NCBI GenBank assembly: GCA_903813345.2
Contig: CAIIXF020000005.1
Coordinates: 8,619,375 to 8,683,374, forward strand
Reading direction: 5' to 3'
Origin: Owenia fusiformis
Taxonomy: Eukaryota; Annelida; Polychaeta; Sabellida; Oweniidae
DNA: 64,000 nucleotides
The position numbers and the translations under genes were made by a program. Positions 46,270 through 59,200 of this stretch are shown here, one piece after another; position 1 is the first letter of the stretch; every line of letters begins with the position of its first letter. The notes below the pieces were generated by a model. That model was not told the origin of the DNA. It worked only from the letters and a program-made list of their open reading frames with translations, and did not search any database.

Positions 46270-49200
46270 TTAGTCGATGCAGTGTATTTCGCCATGGTCT
46301 CCTGAAACAAAAATAGAATACATAATTATAGATCGGGCCAAAAAAGGTAACACCAATTGTTAGGGATCTCACAAAGATGTAAACCCATATATATTATGTT
46401 TTACCATTGATAATTAGAATAAACACAAACGAAGGATTGAATATTTTTGCGAGTATAAATTATTTTGATCAGTATATCATTTGAATCTTCTTGATATGTG
46501 ATCTCCTAATAACCATGGGATAATGAGTGATTTTCAGTGACTCATGTCGAATCAAATTGTACTCTTACCATATTTTTCATTTGCCTCTTTGCAGAGTTTG
46601 TGGTAAGATCCGTCATTGTACATCATTTCCAATCCCTTGTTGATCACATCAATTGCGGGATGGCCATATTTCAACATAAAGGCAGCTCCTGAATAAAACA
46701 CAACAAGATATGTTATTTGTCTATTTCTATATATTATAAGGGGTGTAAAATAGTCCTATATTTTGTACAATAAATATTCTAGCGTTAGCATTGGGTAAAT
46801 CAATTTGGTTTCCCTGTACAATGATCATACAATATACTTTTCAGAGTGAAAAAAGAACGTTTAATTGGCGGAAATATTTTTTAAAGTTCACATTTTCCTG
46901 CCATTTGCATTAATTATATGTTATGTTATTAAATGATAATGCATGCTAAGTCTTATATTTTAAAGTTTGTCCTCATTTTAAAATGACTTATTGATTCCAA
47001 ATAAATTTGATTTGTCATTAGATTTTATTCAGTACCTCTATTGTTGTAGTTGCAATTGAAGTCGTTGCCCTCGTGAAGGTCATCTGGGACCTTGAATGCG
47101 TGGTGTCCACTGAGGAAAATGTCAATCTGAAAAACAAAATAACAAGAGAATCATGATTTTTTGTAACAAATGTTTTTTAAGAATTTTGGTGTTAAATATA
47201 GCGTTTGTGGATCTGAAAATATGTAATGTTTTTAATTAAATTTCTTCAATTCATAATTGACACTTGCCATTAGTTGTCTATCAGCTGGCAGTTATGTAAG
47301 TACTTGATGAATGTATTTGGTTTATGTTAGTATTTTTTCTTACCTTTCCCTTGCGTAGAGCAGCTATCATGTCATGGTGGTTGTCAAAGAGATGAGGTGT
47401 AAAATCTTCAATGCTTGTGCCAGTCTCCCTAGCTAGACAATGCTTGCTTGTCGACCATCCGTCAATGAATCCTGAAATTAACACAATTGTTCCTGTAATC
47501 GGTAAGCATCATGGCTATGTATGCGGATGTGCCAAAGGGAAATTACCAAAAAATTTTACAGAACACAGCAAGAAAAATGAGACATAAAAGAGTATCCCAG
47601 TCATAAGTAAACCAATCCCAACTATCTCAAATCATTATCCAACGTGAAAAGAAACTATGTCTAGCACCCCCATCCCCATCATTCAAGTAACATTATCACA
47701 ATCTGAGACCATAACACCAAGGGATATTCATACTTAAGTCAAGACAATGCATGTTGAAGAATAAATTTAAAACTGATAGCCAACTCAAAACATCAAAAAG
47801 AGATTGAAGTAGATATTAGTATTTAAACAGAAAAAGGCATTAGTCTCAAATGGTGTGGGACAGGCACAATCTTGAAACTTTAGAACCAATGACTTATTTT
47901 TTCATAATAAACTTTCATTATAAACTTATATCCGTAAAAGAATAGAAAAATGTCTGCTAATTAAAAAAGTTTTAAATGGGGTTGGCGCGTTGCATATTTA
48001 TACTTTTTTAAAATTTTGATTTTATGGTCTGATAAATTTTTCGCAGAGGCCAATCAAATCCACTTCTATACTGCATATATAGCGTCTTACATGCCCATTT
48101 CTAGACCCATCGTTATTGCCACAAATCTTTCATGATCGGAAACAATTTCTTTCCTAGATTATACTTACCTACATTGAGACCCTTTATATCATCTGTTTGG
48201 AAATCTTCGCTGCGAGATTCAAGCCAGAACACATTGGCTGGTTCAACTTTGGTGTAGGACAGGGTAAAGTTGAAGGAGTTGAGACGTCTTGGGTATGGCC
48301 AGTAGCCCATACAGGCGGTGTACCAATCAGCATTCATGCCTGAAATATTAAGGGCTCGTTTTTAGTTCCATAAGAAATAAGCCTCTTGAAATACCAGAAG
48401 CCGGTTTTTTTGTTTGTTTTTTTTAAACTCTGAACTAGATAATTGATGAGATGACTTTGGACTTAAAATGATAAGACCAATGAATTTAAATCTAGGATGA
48501 TAAAAATCATAATACATGATGAAGATCATCATAGATATAAATCAACAACTCTACCAGAAATACAAAATAGTGCTTCCTTTCGCAATTTTACTTCAAACAG
48601 CAGTGCACATACTTTATTATAATGCTACCAAAATTCAAATGAGTATGGAACAGGAAATATATTCCATTCTTATAGCTAGATTCAAACCTACTATCACGAA
48701 CAATTACGTTCCTAATCCGAAATTAAATTTGCAAAACTATACTTACCGACACCTGGATATTCATAGTCTCCATCTGTCTCCCAGCAACGACTGTACTTGT
48801 CCATCACCCAGGCGCACTTGTAACCAAGCTTTGCACAAACTGAAGAAATAAAAAGTATCATAACGTATAATCAACAAATAGATAATGTTCAAGAATGAAC
48901 TTGGGAAATTGAAACCTTGATTCGAAATTAGAACGGAAAAAGAAAAGACGCTGTAGCAAGTCTGCGTCTAAATGTCCTCAATGAAATGATACTCACGTGC
49001 TTCTATAAGGTCAGGGTGGAATCCCTTCAGGGCACCTTTATCATCTCTACAAAAAATATAGAAGCGCGTGATATAAATGTAAATACTGCACACCTCCAGC
49101 AACAAACAGAAAGAAAGGTATTATCATAGTTTCCGGAAGTGACGTAGCCAAATTAAACATTATAAGACAACAATTAAAAATGAACTTTAATCTAAAATCT

Positions 49201-50202
49201 AAATCATCGAGCTACATATGTCATAGATTAGGTTTTTTTCCCCAAAAAGAGAATTTCAGCTACATGTACTAGGCTCGGACCTTTCATTAATTCACCAATA
49301 TATAAAGTCATCAATCGCCAGGTCAATTGTAGGTCGAGTGCTTTAAAACAGAAGTACTTACATGAATTCATAAGCCCCAAAGGCATCTCCAACAGCGAAA
49401 TAGAACACATCATCTTTATGATCATCATGCTTAGACTCTTTATCTTCTCCACTGTGATGTTCCTCGCTACTATGGTCAGAGTCTTCGTGGTGACTTTTTT
49501 GACCATGATGATCTTCAAAACGATGATGGTGGTGAACATCCCCATAGTAAAAGTGGTGGTGGCTTTTACGTGGGTCATCACCTTGCATCCTCCGTTCAAT
49601 ACCAAAACCTAAAATAGAGTACATATGTTTGATAAAGAACGTGAAGATAGCGTACATATATAAAGTGATTTCTGGCCAACAGCAAATTAACTGTGATATC
49701 TTTAGGACTACGGATAGATGGCACAATGTTGGTTTATTTACGTGTAAACATTTGGAAATAAAAGCTCCAAAAACATGAATAATGGCAAATACCTTTTTGT
49801 TATTAAAATTCAAACATAAGTAAATATATGATAGGAAATTTGTATTGATTTGATATGTTCTTGAAGTTTTAAAACAGAAATGTGGTCAGATGAGCCGAGT
49901 GAAGAAAGCAATGAACAGCCAAGCTCATTGATTGCAGTCTGCTTGAAATATATTTTAAATTGAGCACAATGCCTACAAAATTAGTATACAAGAACATTAT
50001 AAATACTAGATTAGTATATGAATACACTTAGTCAAAAGTATAAATTACTTGAGCTTCACTGAAAATTATTTGCGATGTGTGTTAAAACCTTCAATTACCA
50101 ACTTCAAAAGTCATTACAAGTTTCATTTAACATTTCTTTAGTTTCTTAAGACTTACCCGAAACGGCCGCAACCAAAAGCGCCAAGCAGATGATACTTTTC
50201 AT
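46270..50202 (-). CDS. Secreted histidine-rich solute-binding protein (SBP_bac_3-like), copy B
   Basis: Nine coding exons: 50157-50202, 49362-49608, 48997-49046, 48747-48839, 48169-48339, 47344-47471, 47036-47126, 46569-46688 and 46270-46301. They give 325 aa. Every exon except the second has the same length as in copy A, and all phases agree. Exon 2, the His-rich one, is 48 bp shorter, so 16 residues of the repeat are missing and about 16 His remain. The signal peptide is MKSIICLALLVAAVSG. The solute-binding domain keeps the double Arg (163/164), ALRKGKIDIF, all eight cysteines, the NFT site and the C-terminal GDHGEIHCID. Differences such as LNSFNF, DIKGLNVG and the Asn-rich NCNYNN are mild, which suggests both copies are under constraint. 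Transcribed in the same direction as copy A and about 7.7 kb upstream of it. Confidence 0.9.
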
Positions 50203-50252
50203 GATGTATTCACTGACGAGAAACTGAATACTCTCTTCGTCGTCCAGCAGAC

Positions 50253-50260
50253 CTTTTATA
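50253..50260 (-). promoter_or_regulatory. TATA box of solute-binding copy B
   Basis: CTATAAAAGG on the minus strand about 51 bases before the ATG, in the same arrangement as copy A. Confidence 0.75.
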
Positions 50261-50315
50261 GCAGATCCTAATGCGTCATTGATGTTTTGATGTTGATTAA
50301 TTTATTATAAAATCT

Positions 50316-50389
50316 GCTCCTTGGGTGAAGGACAGATTATTTGTCTTTGATAAACTGGACTAGATTGATAACCTTTTTATTTTTGATGC
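50316..50389 (-). promoter_or_regulatory. Conserved upstream block, copy B
   Basis: Partner of 38733-38806. On the plus strand it contains TTGGGTGAAGG, TTTGTCTTTGATAAACTGGA and AGATTGATAACC. Beyond it the upstream regions of the two genes diverge. Confidence 0.6.
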
Positions 50390-52884
50390 CTTCAATGTCA
50401 TCACATTCAGAATTATTGACAAAATTATAATTATTATTTATTATGCCAGACAAAGGTGTGATCTATCTTCACCAATCAAATTCAGACTTCTTAGTAAAAA
50501 ATTCCATTTAATGAATGTACCAAGAGTGTGAGAGTGTGAGACTTTTCACTTGATTCATTTAATTACGTTTTTATGTATCAAGTAACAATGGTAACTGATG
50601 TAGAAACAAGTTCATAAAATATGTTTTAAAGTTAAGGTTATGAATTTCTGCGTTGACTTTAAAAGCTGTCTTTTTATAATGCCATCCTCATAATTATATA
50701 AAAAACTTAAATGACAATCGTAGGATTTCTACAACTCAGGAGAGTAATTTTGCGGCATTTGCTTGTGGCATTTGCATATATACGAGTACTAAGAAACAAC
50801 GACACAAATGCTGTTGAAACTTAAAATAGTTGCCCTATGAGATGGTCATATGACTACAGCATGCATAATGCTCATGTGAAGGCCAGAGGAGCAAAGGACT
50901 CTCTCGCTCCAGTTATAAAATTGTTAAAGAATCCATGTAAAGTTTATACCACTTTTGTGTGTGTTTTAAGTCTTGCCCAATGTTATCAAATGTGATCCAT
51001 GGAACGAACTCGAGTTTTGATTTCAACAGGTTTCTTTGAAAGAACTTCTAGAATTTGTTTGAAATAGCATTTTTGGCTGTAAGATCCATCTCAACACTTT
51101 AAACCTATCCATAGCGTAATTCCAAAATATTTTGTGATGAAAAAATTAAGAATTTTGGTTGAAACATGAAATCAATATTAGCTCAGAGGCGTATAAAGAT
51201 GTTCAGAGAAATATACATTTCTAAATTGTAGATCCCATTGTCACCAATGGTACAAAAGTATTAAAAATATGATATAAACATTAGAGAGGCAAAATTTGCT
51301 TTAAACTGAATTCGAAAGTTAAGTATACAATATAGTATAAGAGGGAAAATTATGAATTTTAAAAAGAAATTATGCACTGTTCTGATAATTAAAAATTGAA
51401 TGACCAGGCTTTTGAAAAAATGTCTCTAATGAATTTTATTTGATAAATAATTTATATTAGATAATAGAAGAAACTATTTTAAAACTTTACACGGGCCTTT
51501 AAAATGTAGAACATTGCGCCGGGCTCTGGTCTAAAATAGCTTGTTTAACCTATATTCCAAAGGCCTCATCAGACATAAGAATGTTAAGATTTACAACCTT
51601 TTTGGGTTCTACTTCGAGAAAATCGTATCGTTTGATTGGCTGATGTACACCATTTGATGATACATGTTCATTGATTTATTTTTATTGCGATAAGAAACTC
51701 AAAAATACTCTACTTTAGTTGTCGATAAATTAATAATAATCAAAATAAGTCAAGTAAACATATTATTTATTCCTCTTATCTCAAAAGTGATGCCTTAGGG
51801 ACATTAATTATCTCGGACACATAAACATATATAAATACGAATACCTGTTTACTTAAACCTAGGTGACAAATTTTGTCTCATGGAAATATCATATTTTTGT
51901 TGACAACCATACCTTGAATTCTACTCTGCCATCCTTGGCTAGCATGCTTTGTCTTTGGATGTAAGATAAGAAGAGGGAGGGTGATATCTCTATCTACTTC
52001 TCGAAATCAAATTGATATCGCGATATTTTATTGAATAGTTCGATTAACTTTTCCACTAACCGTATTTATAAACTTTATGACTTTCAAATTGAACGAACAA
52101 TCGATACATTTTGTTGTGTTCAATTGAAACTGGTACTGCACTGTTCAAACTGATCGATATGGCATACAGCAACAATTACAGAAAGGTCCAGGTAGGTTTT
52201 TGGAAACAATTTCAGACGGTTTATTTTGGATTGTGAATATTTTTGACCATGAAGACAGGTAAATCGTTTTAGATTCATTCATGCCAAAGAAAAGTATACA
52301 ATAGTGATACGGTCGATCGGACATGTTTTGCTGAATCAGGGCATCAACATGTACTTTTTCAAAGATGTTGACTTAATCTTCACCAAAATGCAATCAAGCA
52401 TTTTACAATACTTTTCTTTATTTTGATGTATCAATTAGTTCCTGAAAGGAAGATTAGTGTTCCCCATGCTATTTCCTATTGAAAAAACTCATGCTATTCA
52501 TTGATTTTCGCTCAATTCGGTCACTCTATCTTTAAAGTCCCGTTGAATCCACCTTTATTTTAAGAAAATAGAATTTGTCTTAAAGCATATTTTAATCATG
52601 CATTCAACATTGTAATAAAATGTTGCATTTCTAGTGAAAATTAGGTCAACAGTTTTGAAAAAGTATATTGTTTGGTCCATTTCATTGCCTCTATATATAT
52701 AATGTTACTTAGTCTGAAGAGCTTAGTTATCATTATATAAACTTTTTTCGGAGATAATGGATGGGTCTAGAAGATACACCCGTGTTCATTATCAGAAAAT
52801 AATCATATTCAAATTGGAACCGTCTGAAATTGTTGGCAATAACCTACCTGCTCCTTTAGATAAGGTACATTATATTTTTACGTT
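50390..52884. other. No gene firmly supported
   Basis: AT-rich intergenic sequence. One isolated candidate first exon on the plus strand (52158-52190: an ATG followed by 11 codons, MAYSNNYRKVQ, and a GTAGGT donor) has no partner exon that I can find and stays unassigned. The 75-codon ORF at 52757-52984 runs into a hairpin element arm and is not a gene. Confidence 0.35.
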
Positions 52885-53880
52885 CACTCCCCTCCATAAG
52901 TTTGGCAACCTTAGCACCCCCATTGAACTACGGGTTAAAGCCTCTTTACAATTGAATTTTTATTTACTTAACCTGAAAAACTGAAATTATATTTAACAGG
53001 TTAAAAGTGGACCTATTTCTAAAAAGTCAATTATTTGCTCATCACTTTACAAACATTGACTCACCAGCCTGTAACTGTGGTCATGAAAATGAAACCCCTA
53101 CTCATTTTTTCCTCAAATGCCCCCAATTTGTAAATGATAGAATCCAACTACTTATAGATCTCCATATTATTGGTTGTTTAGAAAAATTCTTAGATGCTAA
53201 CTCTGTTAGCAAAGTAAATATGCTCTTGCATGGTAACAGTGAACTTAGTAATGAAGATAATACACTTCTGCTGAAAGCAACTTTAAAATTCCTACAAGCA
53301 ACCAAGATTGACTAACATGTATATTTCACCATCCCATAATTTACACCACTGCACACCTTTTTTTGTAAAGCATTCCAATATCAGCTTTAATTGTACTTTT
53401 TCCTTTTTGTTTATATATGAATAGTTACGAATAATTGTAACAAATTTGTATTGCATATAAGTGTATGGTATATTTTCTTCGAAGTTCAACACAAATGTTA
53501 AATTGATTAACCTTGTTGAATTTTCATTGTATGAAATTAAATGTTATAATATATGAACTTGAAATAAAAATGATTAATAAAAAAAAAAAAAAAAAACTTA
53601 ACCTGCGATGGAAATACTTATACTATTGATGGAAACGTAATTTGACTTTATTTCCAATACCTCTAAATTTTCTCAATTTTTTCCTCAATTACAATAAGTC
53701 GAAAATTGATGATAAATTTGATGAATTTTTGAAAATCGGCATTCCCATGTTAACGTTATCTTTCCATCAATATTATAAGTATTTATATCGCCGGTTAAGT
53801 AAATAAAAATTCAAACGTAAAGAGGCTTTAACACGTAGTTCAATGGGGAGCTAAGGTTGCCAAACTTATGGAGGGGAGTG
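52885..53880. mobile_element. Hairpin (foldback) element interrupted by a LINE
   Basis: The left end (from 52885, CACTCCCCTCCATAAGTTTG) is inverted at the right end (to 53880). The inner parts also pair: 53597-53643 (CTTAACCTGCGATGGAAATA) against 53751-53799. If the LINE at 52976-53595 is removed, a continuous element of about 370 bp with arms of about 130 bp remains. Confidence 0.88.
52976..53595 (+). mobile_element. Short 5'-truncated LINE copy with target-site duplication
   Basis: 620 bp ending in AATAAAAATGATTAATAAAA and a poly(A) run. Flanked by ACTTAACCTG on both sides (52966-52975 and 53596-53605), which is the duplicated target inside the hairpin element. The ORF at 53007-53315 is the tail of a LINE ORF2 with a Cys/His motif (ACNCGHENETPTHFFLKC) of the same type as in the large LINE here, but from a different family member. 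The intact duplication and poly(A) tail mark a recent insertion. Confidence 0.9.
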
Positions 53881-56067
53881 TACGAATAGCACAAATAAAG
53901 GCATATTTATAGATATTTATGATATACACGGCTCAATCACTAGTACTCGTTTCGGTAACAAAATGTCGGAACCTCGAAGATGTGATTTATCCTGATTGGC
54001 TATTTGTTAAAAAAGGATTTTGTCTCTAATAGGAGGAATATCCTCTGTCAGTATATATGTTGCTATATTGTCGTAGGAATTGTATCACAACTGTGATGTC
54101 ATATGATCCATTTTCTATAACGCCTGCTTTCATCTTTTAAACGATCTAAGATTTGTGAATTTACATATTAAGTCAAATTCATCTCAAACAGACTTTGTAT
54201 GTATCAGTATTAGCTTTGAACTGGAATCAGTGTTTAAAGTTAATGTATTTGTCATGGTGCATATTTTGAGTTTGTTGGTTTTTGCCATTTCCCCTGCGAT
54301 GTTGTTGCTGGAATGAGTATATTGTTGTTATTAACAAATATGTGTACGCCACCTTGTTTGGGGACTTTTTGAACCATTTTTCTATTGATTCCAAGTTTGA
54401 TGTACTGGCACAATTTTAACTAACTTTTTCCATTGCTAATATTACCTTGAATAGGCTTGGGAAGTTTATGTTTAGAAAGCTGCATTTCTTATGATGATCT
54501 CTTCTTCTTCAAATGTATCAAATATGAATACCCTGCTATTGCCATGTTTTGAAGTTGATTACTAGTCCTAATTTCATGCAGTCATTGTTCCAGAGGTGGA
54601 CTTCTTGTGGATTTGTCTTGTTGTTTTAAAGATTAGACTGCACCGGTTTTTCTAACATCAAGAAATTCAGTTGGAGTAAATGTATCGCCATGTTGTTTCC
54701 TTTTGAGATTATTCCATATTTTATCTTCATTTAAACAGGCAATATGCATATTTCTGAAGAAAAAATAATGAAATATTCTTTTGAGATATTTTACTCATAC
54801 ACTCAATCAAATATGATGCAAACCTTAATTTGGGATAAAACTGAACTGAGATGTTTCACAAAGTGTTTTAAATTAAAGATGGCGTATGGTTGAAAATTCT
54901 ATCAAAAATGAATGGATCATGTCATGCAAACAACTTCGCCATCTTTCATTGGCATAGCTAAACACCCTTTCTATTGATTTTAAAGAATTTACACTTGGCA
55001 AGCTATCCAAAAGTACAAAACCAGTATGGCAAAAAAGACGATTGACTGTCACAAGCAGTTCACTAGAGCTGAACTATTTACATCCTATTCCCTCATTCAA
55101 TAATGACTTTTTCAGCATCACGCATTCTTCTAGGAAGGTATGCATATCAAATAGCCAAATTTTTTTTATAATAACTTCAGTATGAATGAAATGTTAAATG
55201 GTTTTATGGTCTTGGATTGTGGTATTGTGGTCCTTGACGGTGGTCGAAGTGTATTTGCACATTGTGTTTCTTTTCATTTTGAATTATTGTTTCAAATATT
55301 CGTGATTAATTTTTATTGTGACCAATGCACTTTTTAAGTTGTTTTATTTTAACATTTTTGATCCTTTAACTTTGACATTTAATTTGTGCGTATATATTAA
55401 TGACATTGTCACAGGGTAAAGGTTCTTTATAATCAATTTGATAACAGACATGTGATTTTGATTACTCATGGCACTATATTTATAATAAAATCAATTAAAA
55501 TATAAGGTTGTCACAATAGTAAAACAGTTATCACAAATAGAATATGGACTGGATAATGAACAGATGTCTAAACTGTAACCCCAGACGGAATGAATCCTTT
55601 AAGTTACTGACAGTACGATTTAATCCACAGATTAGATTACGGATATAAACGCCATCCTACTCCAACTGCTCCGATCACATATAAATACAAGTAGAATCTT
55701 TCCATTGTCAATACTACATGATACTTGTATTCCGTCGCAAGTTTTACACAAATTGTACTTCCACAGACTTACACGACTCCACACTTCCTCAGGAATCCCT
55801 CGTTCACTGTAGGCACTTAACACAGTAGTCTACTTTTCCTATAGTAGAAAACTAACACAATGCGCATAATCCACAGCCAGTACATCACAGTTAGGATCTT
55901 TGGAATCACTTTCCACATGCACAATAAATACGGATTGGGAGTTGTAAGCGACATAAATATGTAACTGCCAAAACATCAGAAGGCTAATCCAGTTGAGTGT
56001 CACTGCACTATTATTGAGGGGACAATCTTAGTAGCAATACAGAGGATCACACGATAAAAACGTTATT
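53881..56067. other. No gene seen
   Basis: Intergenic and possibly part of the 3' region of the MFSD4-like gene. No exon or repeat of note. ORFs of 63 codons or fewer are not supported. Confidence 0.4.
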
Positions 56068-56200
56068 TAATGATTTGAAGTGCAATATGGGATAATTATA
56101 TTCTGTCTCGATATTCTGTATTGGCACTCGACTTCGCCTCGTTCCAATACGGAATTTCTCGAGCAGAATATATCCTGTATTACATTTCAAATCATTCAAA
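56068..56200. repeat. Near-perfect palindrome just after the MFSD4-like stop codon
   Basis: About 60 bp arms (AATGATTTGAAGTGCAATAT on the left, its inverse on the right) centre on CTCGACTTCGCCTCG. It starts 12 bp past the stop codon, so in the transcript it would form a long hairpin in the 3' UTR. It may be a small MITE. Confidence 0.8.
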
Positions 56201-56211
56201 AACTTATAATA

Positions 56212-59200
56212 TTACAATTGTCTGTTTGTGTGCTTTTTATAATCTACATAAATGCATATGGCTACAACTCCAACCATCACCATATTACCCAATAACATGT
56301 ATGCAAAATACATGAAGTCCACGTTTTCCATGAGAGTAGCTGTCAATAAGGGCACACTCATTGCACTCAACGATCCTCCTATGGCACTAATACTCGCAAC
56401 TATCCCAGTTACCTGCATCACGTTGGTTTGAAACCAAGAGTATATTGTAGCACTCAGGCCACCATGTGATAATCCAGCTACAAGAACTGTCAACCAAAGT
56501 ACAGATGCATGTAATTGTACGAATGCTACCATGATGATCATCGACAAGACAGTTGTCAATATCTTTATTAAATTAATTTGTGATAGCGACAATATCTTAG
56601 TCGCAAATACACCTAAAATGCATGAAAGAGTACCAGCACCACCATAAACCGAAGCTATAACTGTTCCGTGATCCTTGGTCCAATGGAGACCTTGAATGGC
56701 AAAGGTCGTCACAAGTTCACTCATTGTAATGAGGACGCCCGCATTTGTGAAATAAATCAAGAAGACGAAGATTAACATTTTGATCCTATAGAGTTTATTA
56801 CTCATTTGTGTCCAAGTTGGAATCTTCGGCCCATCATTGTCGGGGGTGATGGAAACTTGTTTTACAGCATGTACTGTTCTTAATTTGATCCCGATGCCAC
56901 AGAAAAGCAAAGCAATAACCCCTAAATATGCGCCTATTATTACAAAAACATATTTTACATCGGACTTCATTGGAACTTCGTTTTCTCTTATTGGAGATAC
57001 AGTTCCATTAGACAAAGTTAATAAGGCGCTTTCATTCCAAAAACTGATAACAGATGTTGTATCATTTCTGAAGTATCTAGATGTTCTTGGCGTAACGAAC
57101 AGGTTTACTAAGAGAGGGGATATGCACCTTCCTACACCACTTGCGAAAAATTGAAACTGCACAAATGGACTACATTTTCTCTCCCATATTGCCATCAAAA
57201 ACACAACCATAACTGAAAATACAATAGGCAATTTTCGTTTGACCCTTTTCTTCATAGTTTGAGTTACAACTACAATAAAGTCTATGTTTGTGTAATGGCA
57301 ATAAGTCACAAAAATTCTAAAATGAAATACCCACATCATTTCTTACCGGCATAAAACGAAAGAGAAATCTTTGTAGATTTAATCATAGGTAGCTCAAGAG
57401 GGCCGTCGTTTTTTACGGAGTCTAGGTCCTCCTTTTTCTTACTCATGGCTCTTGTTGGTACTTCTACATACAAGGGGCGATCCATATATTCTGATAAAAA
57501 TGCTCTCATTTTGTGATTTTTTCACATATCCTTTTCATTTTTTCAGAACATGTAGATTATGTAATTACACATACGATGCTAAAATATTTTAGCTGTATCT
57601 TAAATTAATTTTGAAATAAGGTTGCCATGGTAACCTGTATTTAGGGTAGGCAGGTCAGTTAAATTATAACGTCCAAAATAGATAAATATGTTAATTTAAT
57701 CATTCCTCGGTACCTATTTTAAGCAGATCAAACGCATCTTCCAGTCATTGTCAACTATTCATTGATCTGTTCCATACCCCTGTTGCCCTTGTTTGATAAT
57801 TTATACAGTGGGATAGCTATCTTTTCATAAGTAAAATCTCAATTTATCGTAGTGTTACTCTCTGTCCGCAAGCTCTTCTTGCAACCAGATTGCTGATGAT
57901 CTTCAACAGTGACCGCATGCTTTCCTCTTTACAATACTACCTATATATTCTTTATGCAGATATAACACCTTGCCCATGTACTTTATGAGTCCATGTATGT
58001 CTCTGACAGTGTCCTCTTACTTATTCTTGAAAGAAAATCAAATCTAATGGTATTCCCTAATGTATCCGTTAATGTGACACTCTGCATCAGCCACTTTAAC
58101 CTAATCTGACAATTTGATTTTTGGTGTGTCTCATAACATGTAATGTCAATTGGCCCATTCTGTCCTATAATGCTATTGTGATTTGTCGTGATGTTATAGT
58201 GAGCACATATAAACATTTGTTTAGCAACAAACAACAAGTAACAATACCAAACTTTTTAGAAAAAATGCATGATTTCCGCATGCTTTAAAATAATTAAAAT
58301 AACAAGTTATTTTGATATTTATATATGTTATAATTAAATTGACCTGCCTACCCTTAATACAGGTTACCATGGCAGCCTTATCTCATTGATAATTTAAGAT
58401 ATAGCTATATGAGAGCATTTTTATCAGAATATATGGATCGCCCCTTGTATATCCCCAATAATCAGATTAATCGAATATTAATTTGTGAAAAGTAAAATTT
58501 TGTTTTTATCTAGAGAGGGAGTCATTTGAATTTTTGTTGCTATATGTAGGTCAGACCACAAGGTTGTAGATTTTTATTGATGAATAAAGGTATTCACTAA
58601 AATTGAGGTGCCAAGTGAAAAAAATGTGAGTTCGGTTCAAAATTCACCCTTTAAACATGTGAAATAGTAAAACTTGGAACTTCAGAAATGTTGTTTTTTA
58701 CTTCCATTGTGATTTTATTTCAAGTCTTAAATATTATTATATTAATATGCCCTTGCTATTATCTAATGAACTGGGATACATAGACCCCATATGCTGGGTT
58801 CAATGGAATATTACGTTCGATCCAAATGTGGAAAATTCACGATATCAATATATTTTATCATAATACTTACAATAAATTGGATCTTTAAGGAATCACAGAA
58901 GATATCGCAACAGATTTCAGACAGTCGCGTATTTTATCTTGGCTATTTTCTAAGGATTTGACATTGAATTCATTAACTCCAGGGCAAGCACTTATAGAGA
59001 TACTAAAATAATTTGGACTTTGAGACAGGGGAGATGCAAACACCCGCCAACATTTCTTTCCGGAAATGTTGTCCTGATTTTCAACCCCTTCCACTCGTGT
59101 TTTTCAATTTTAGGCATCAATATGTTGCATTTGGAGACACAGACAACCTCTTAAAATAGGATTCAAGCAGGAAAGGTATCGATTCTTGGTGACCAAAATT

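Noticed and set aside
49228-49612. Two further ORFs on both strands over the His-rich exon of copy B
   Set aside because: Shadows of the real exon in other frames.
52757-52984. 75-codon plus-strand ORF
   Set aside because: It runs from unique sequence into the arm of a foldback element and stops in a LINE insertion.
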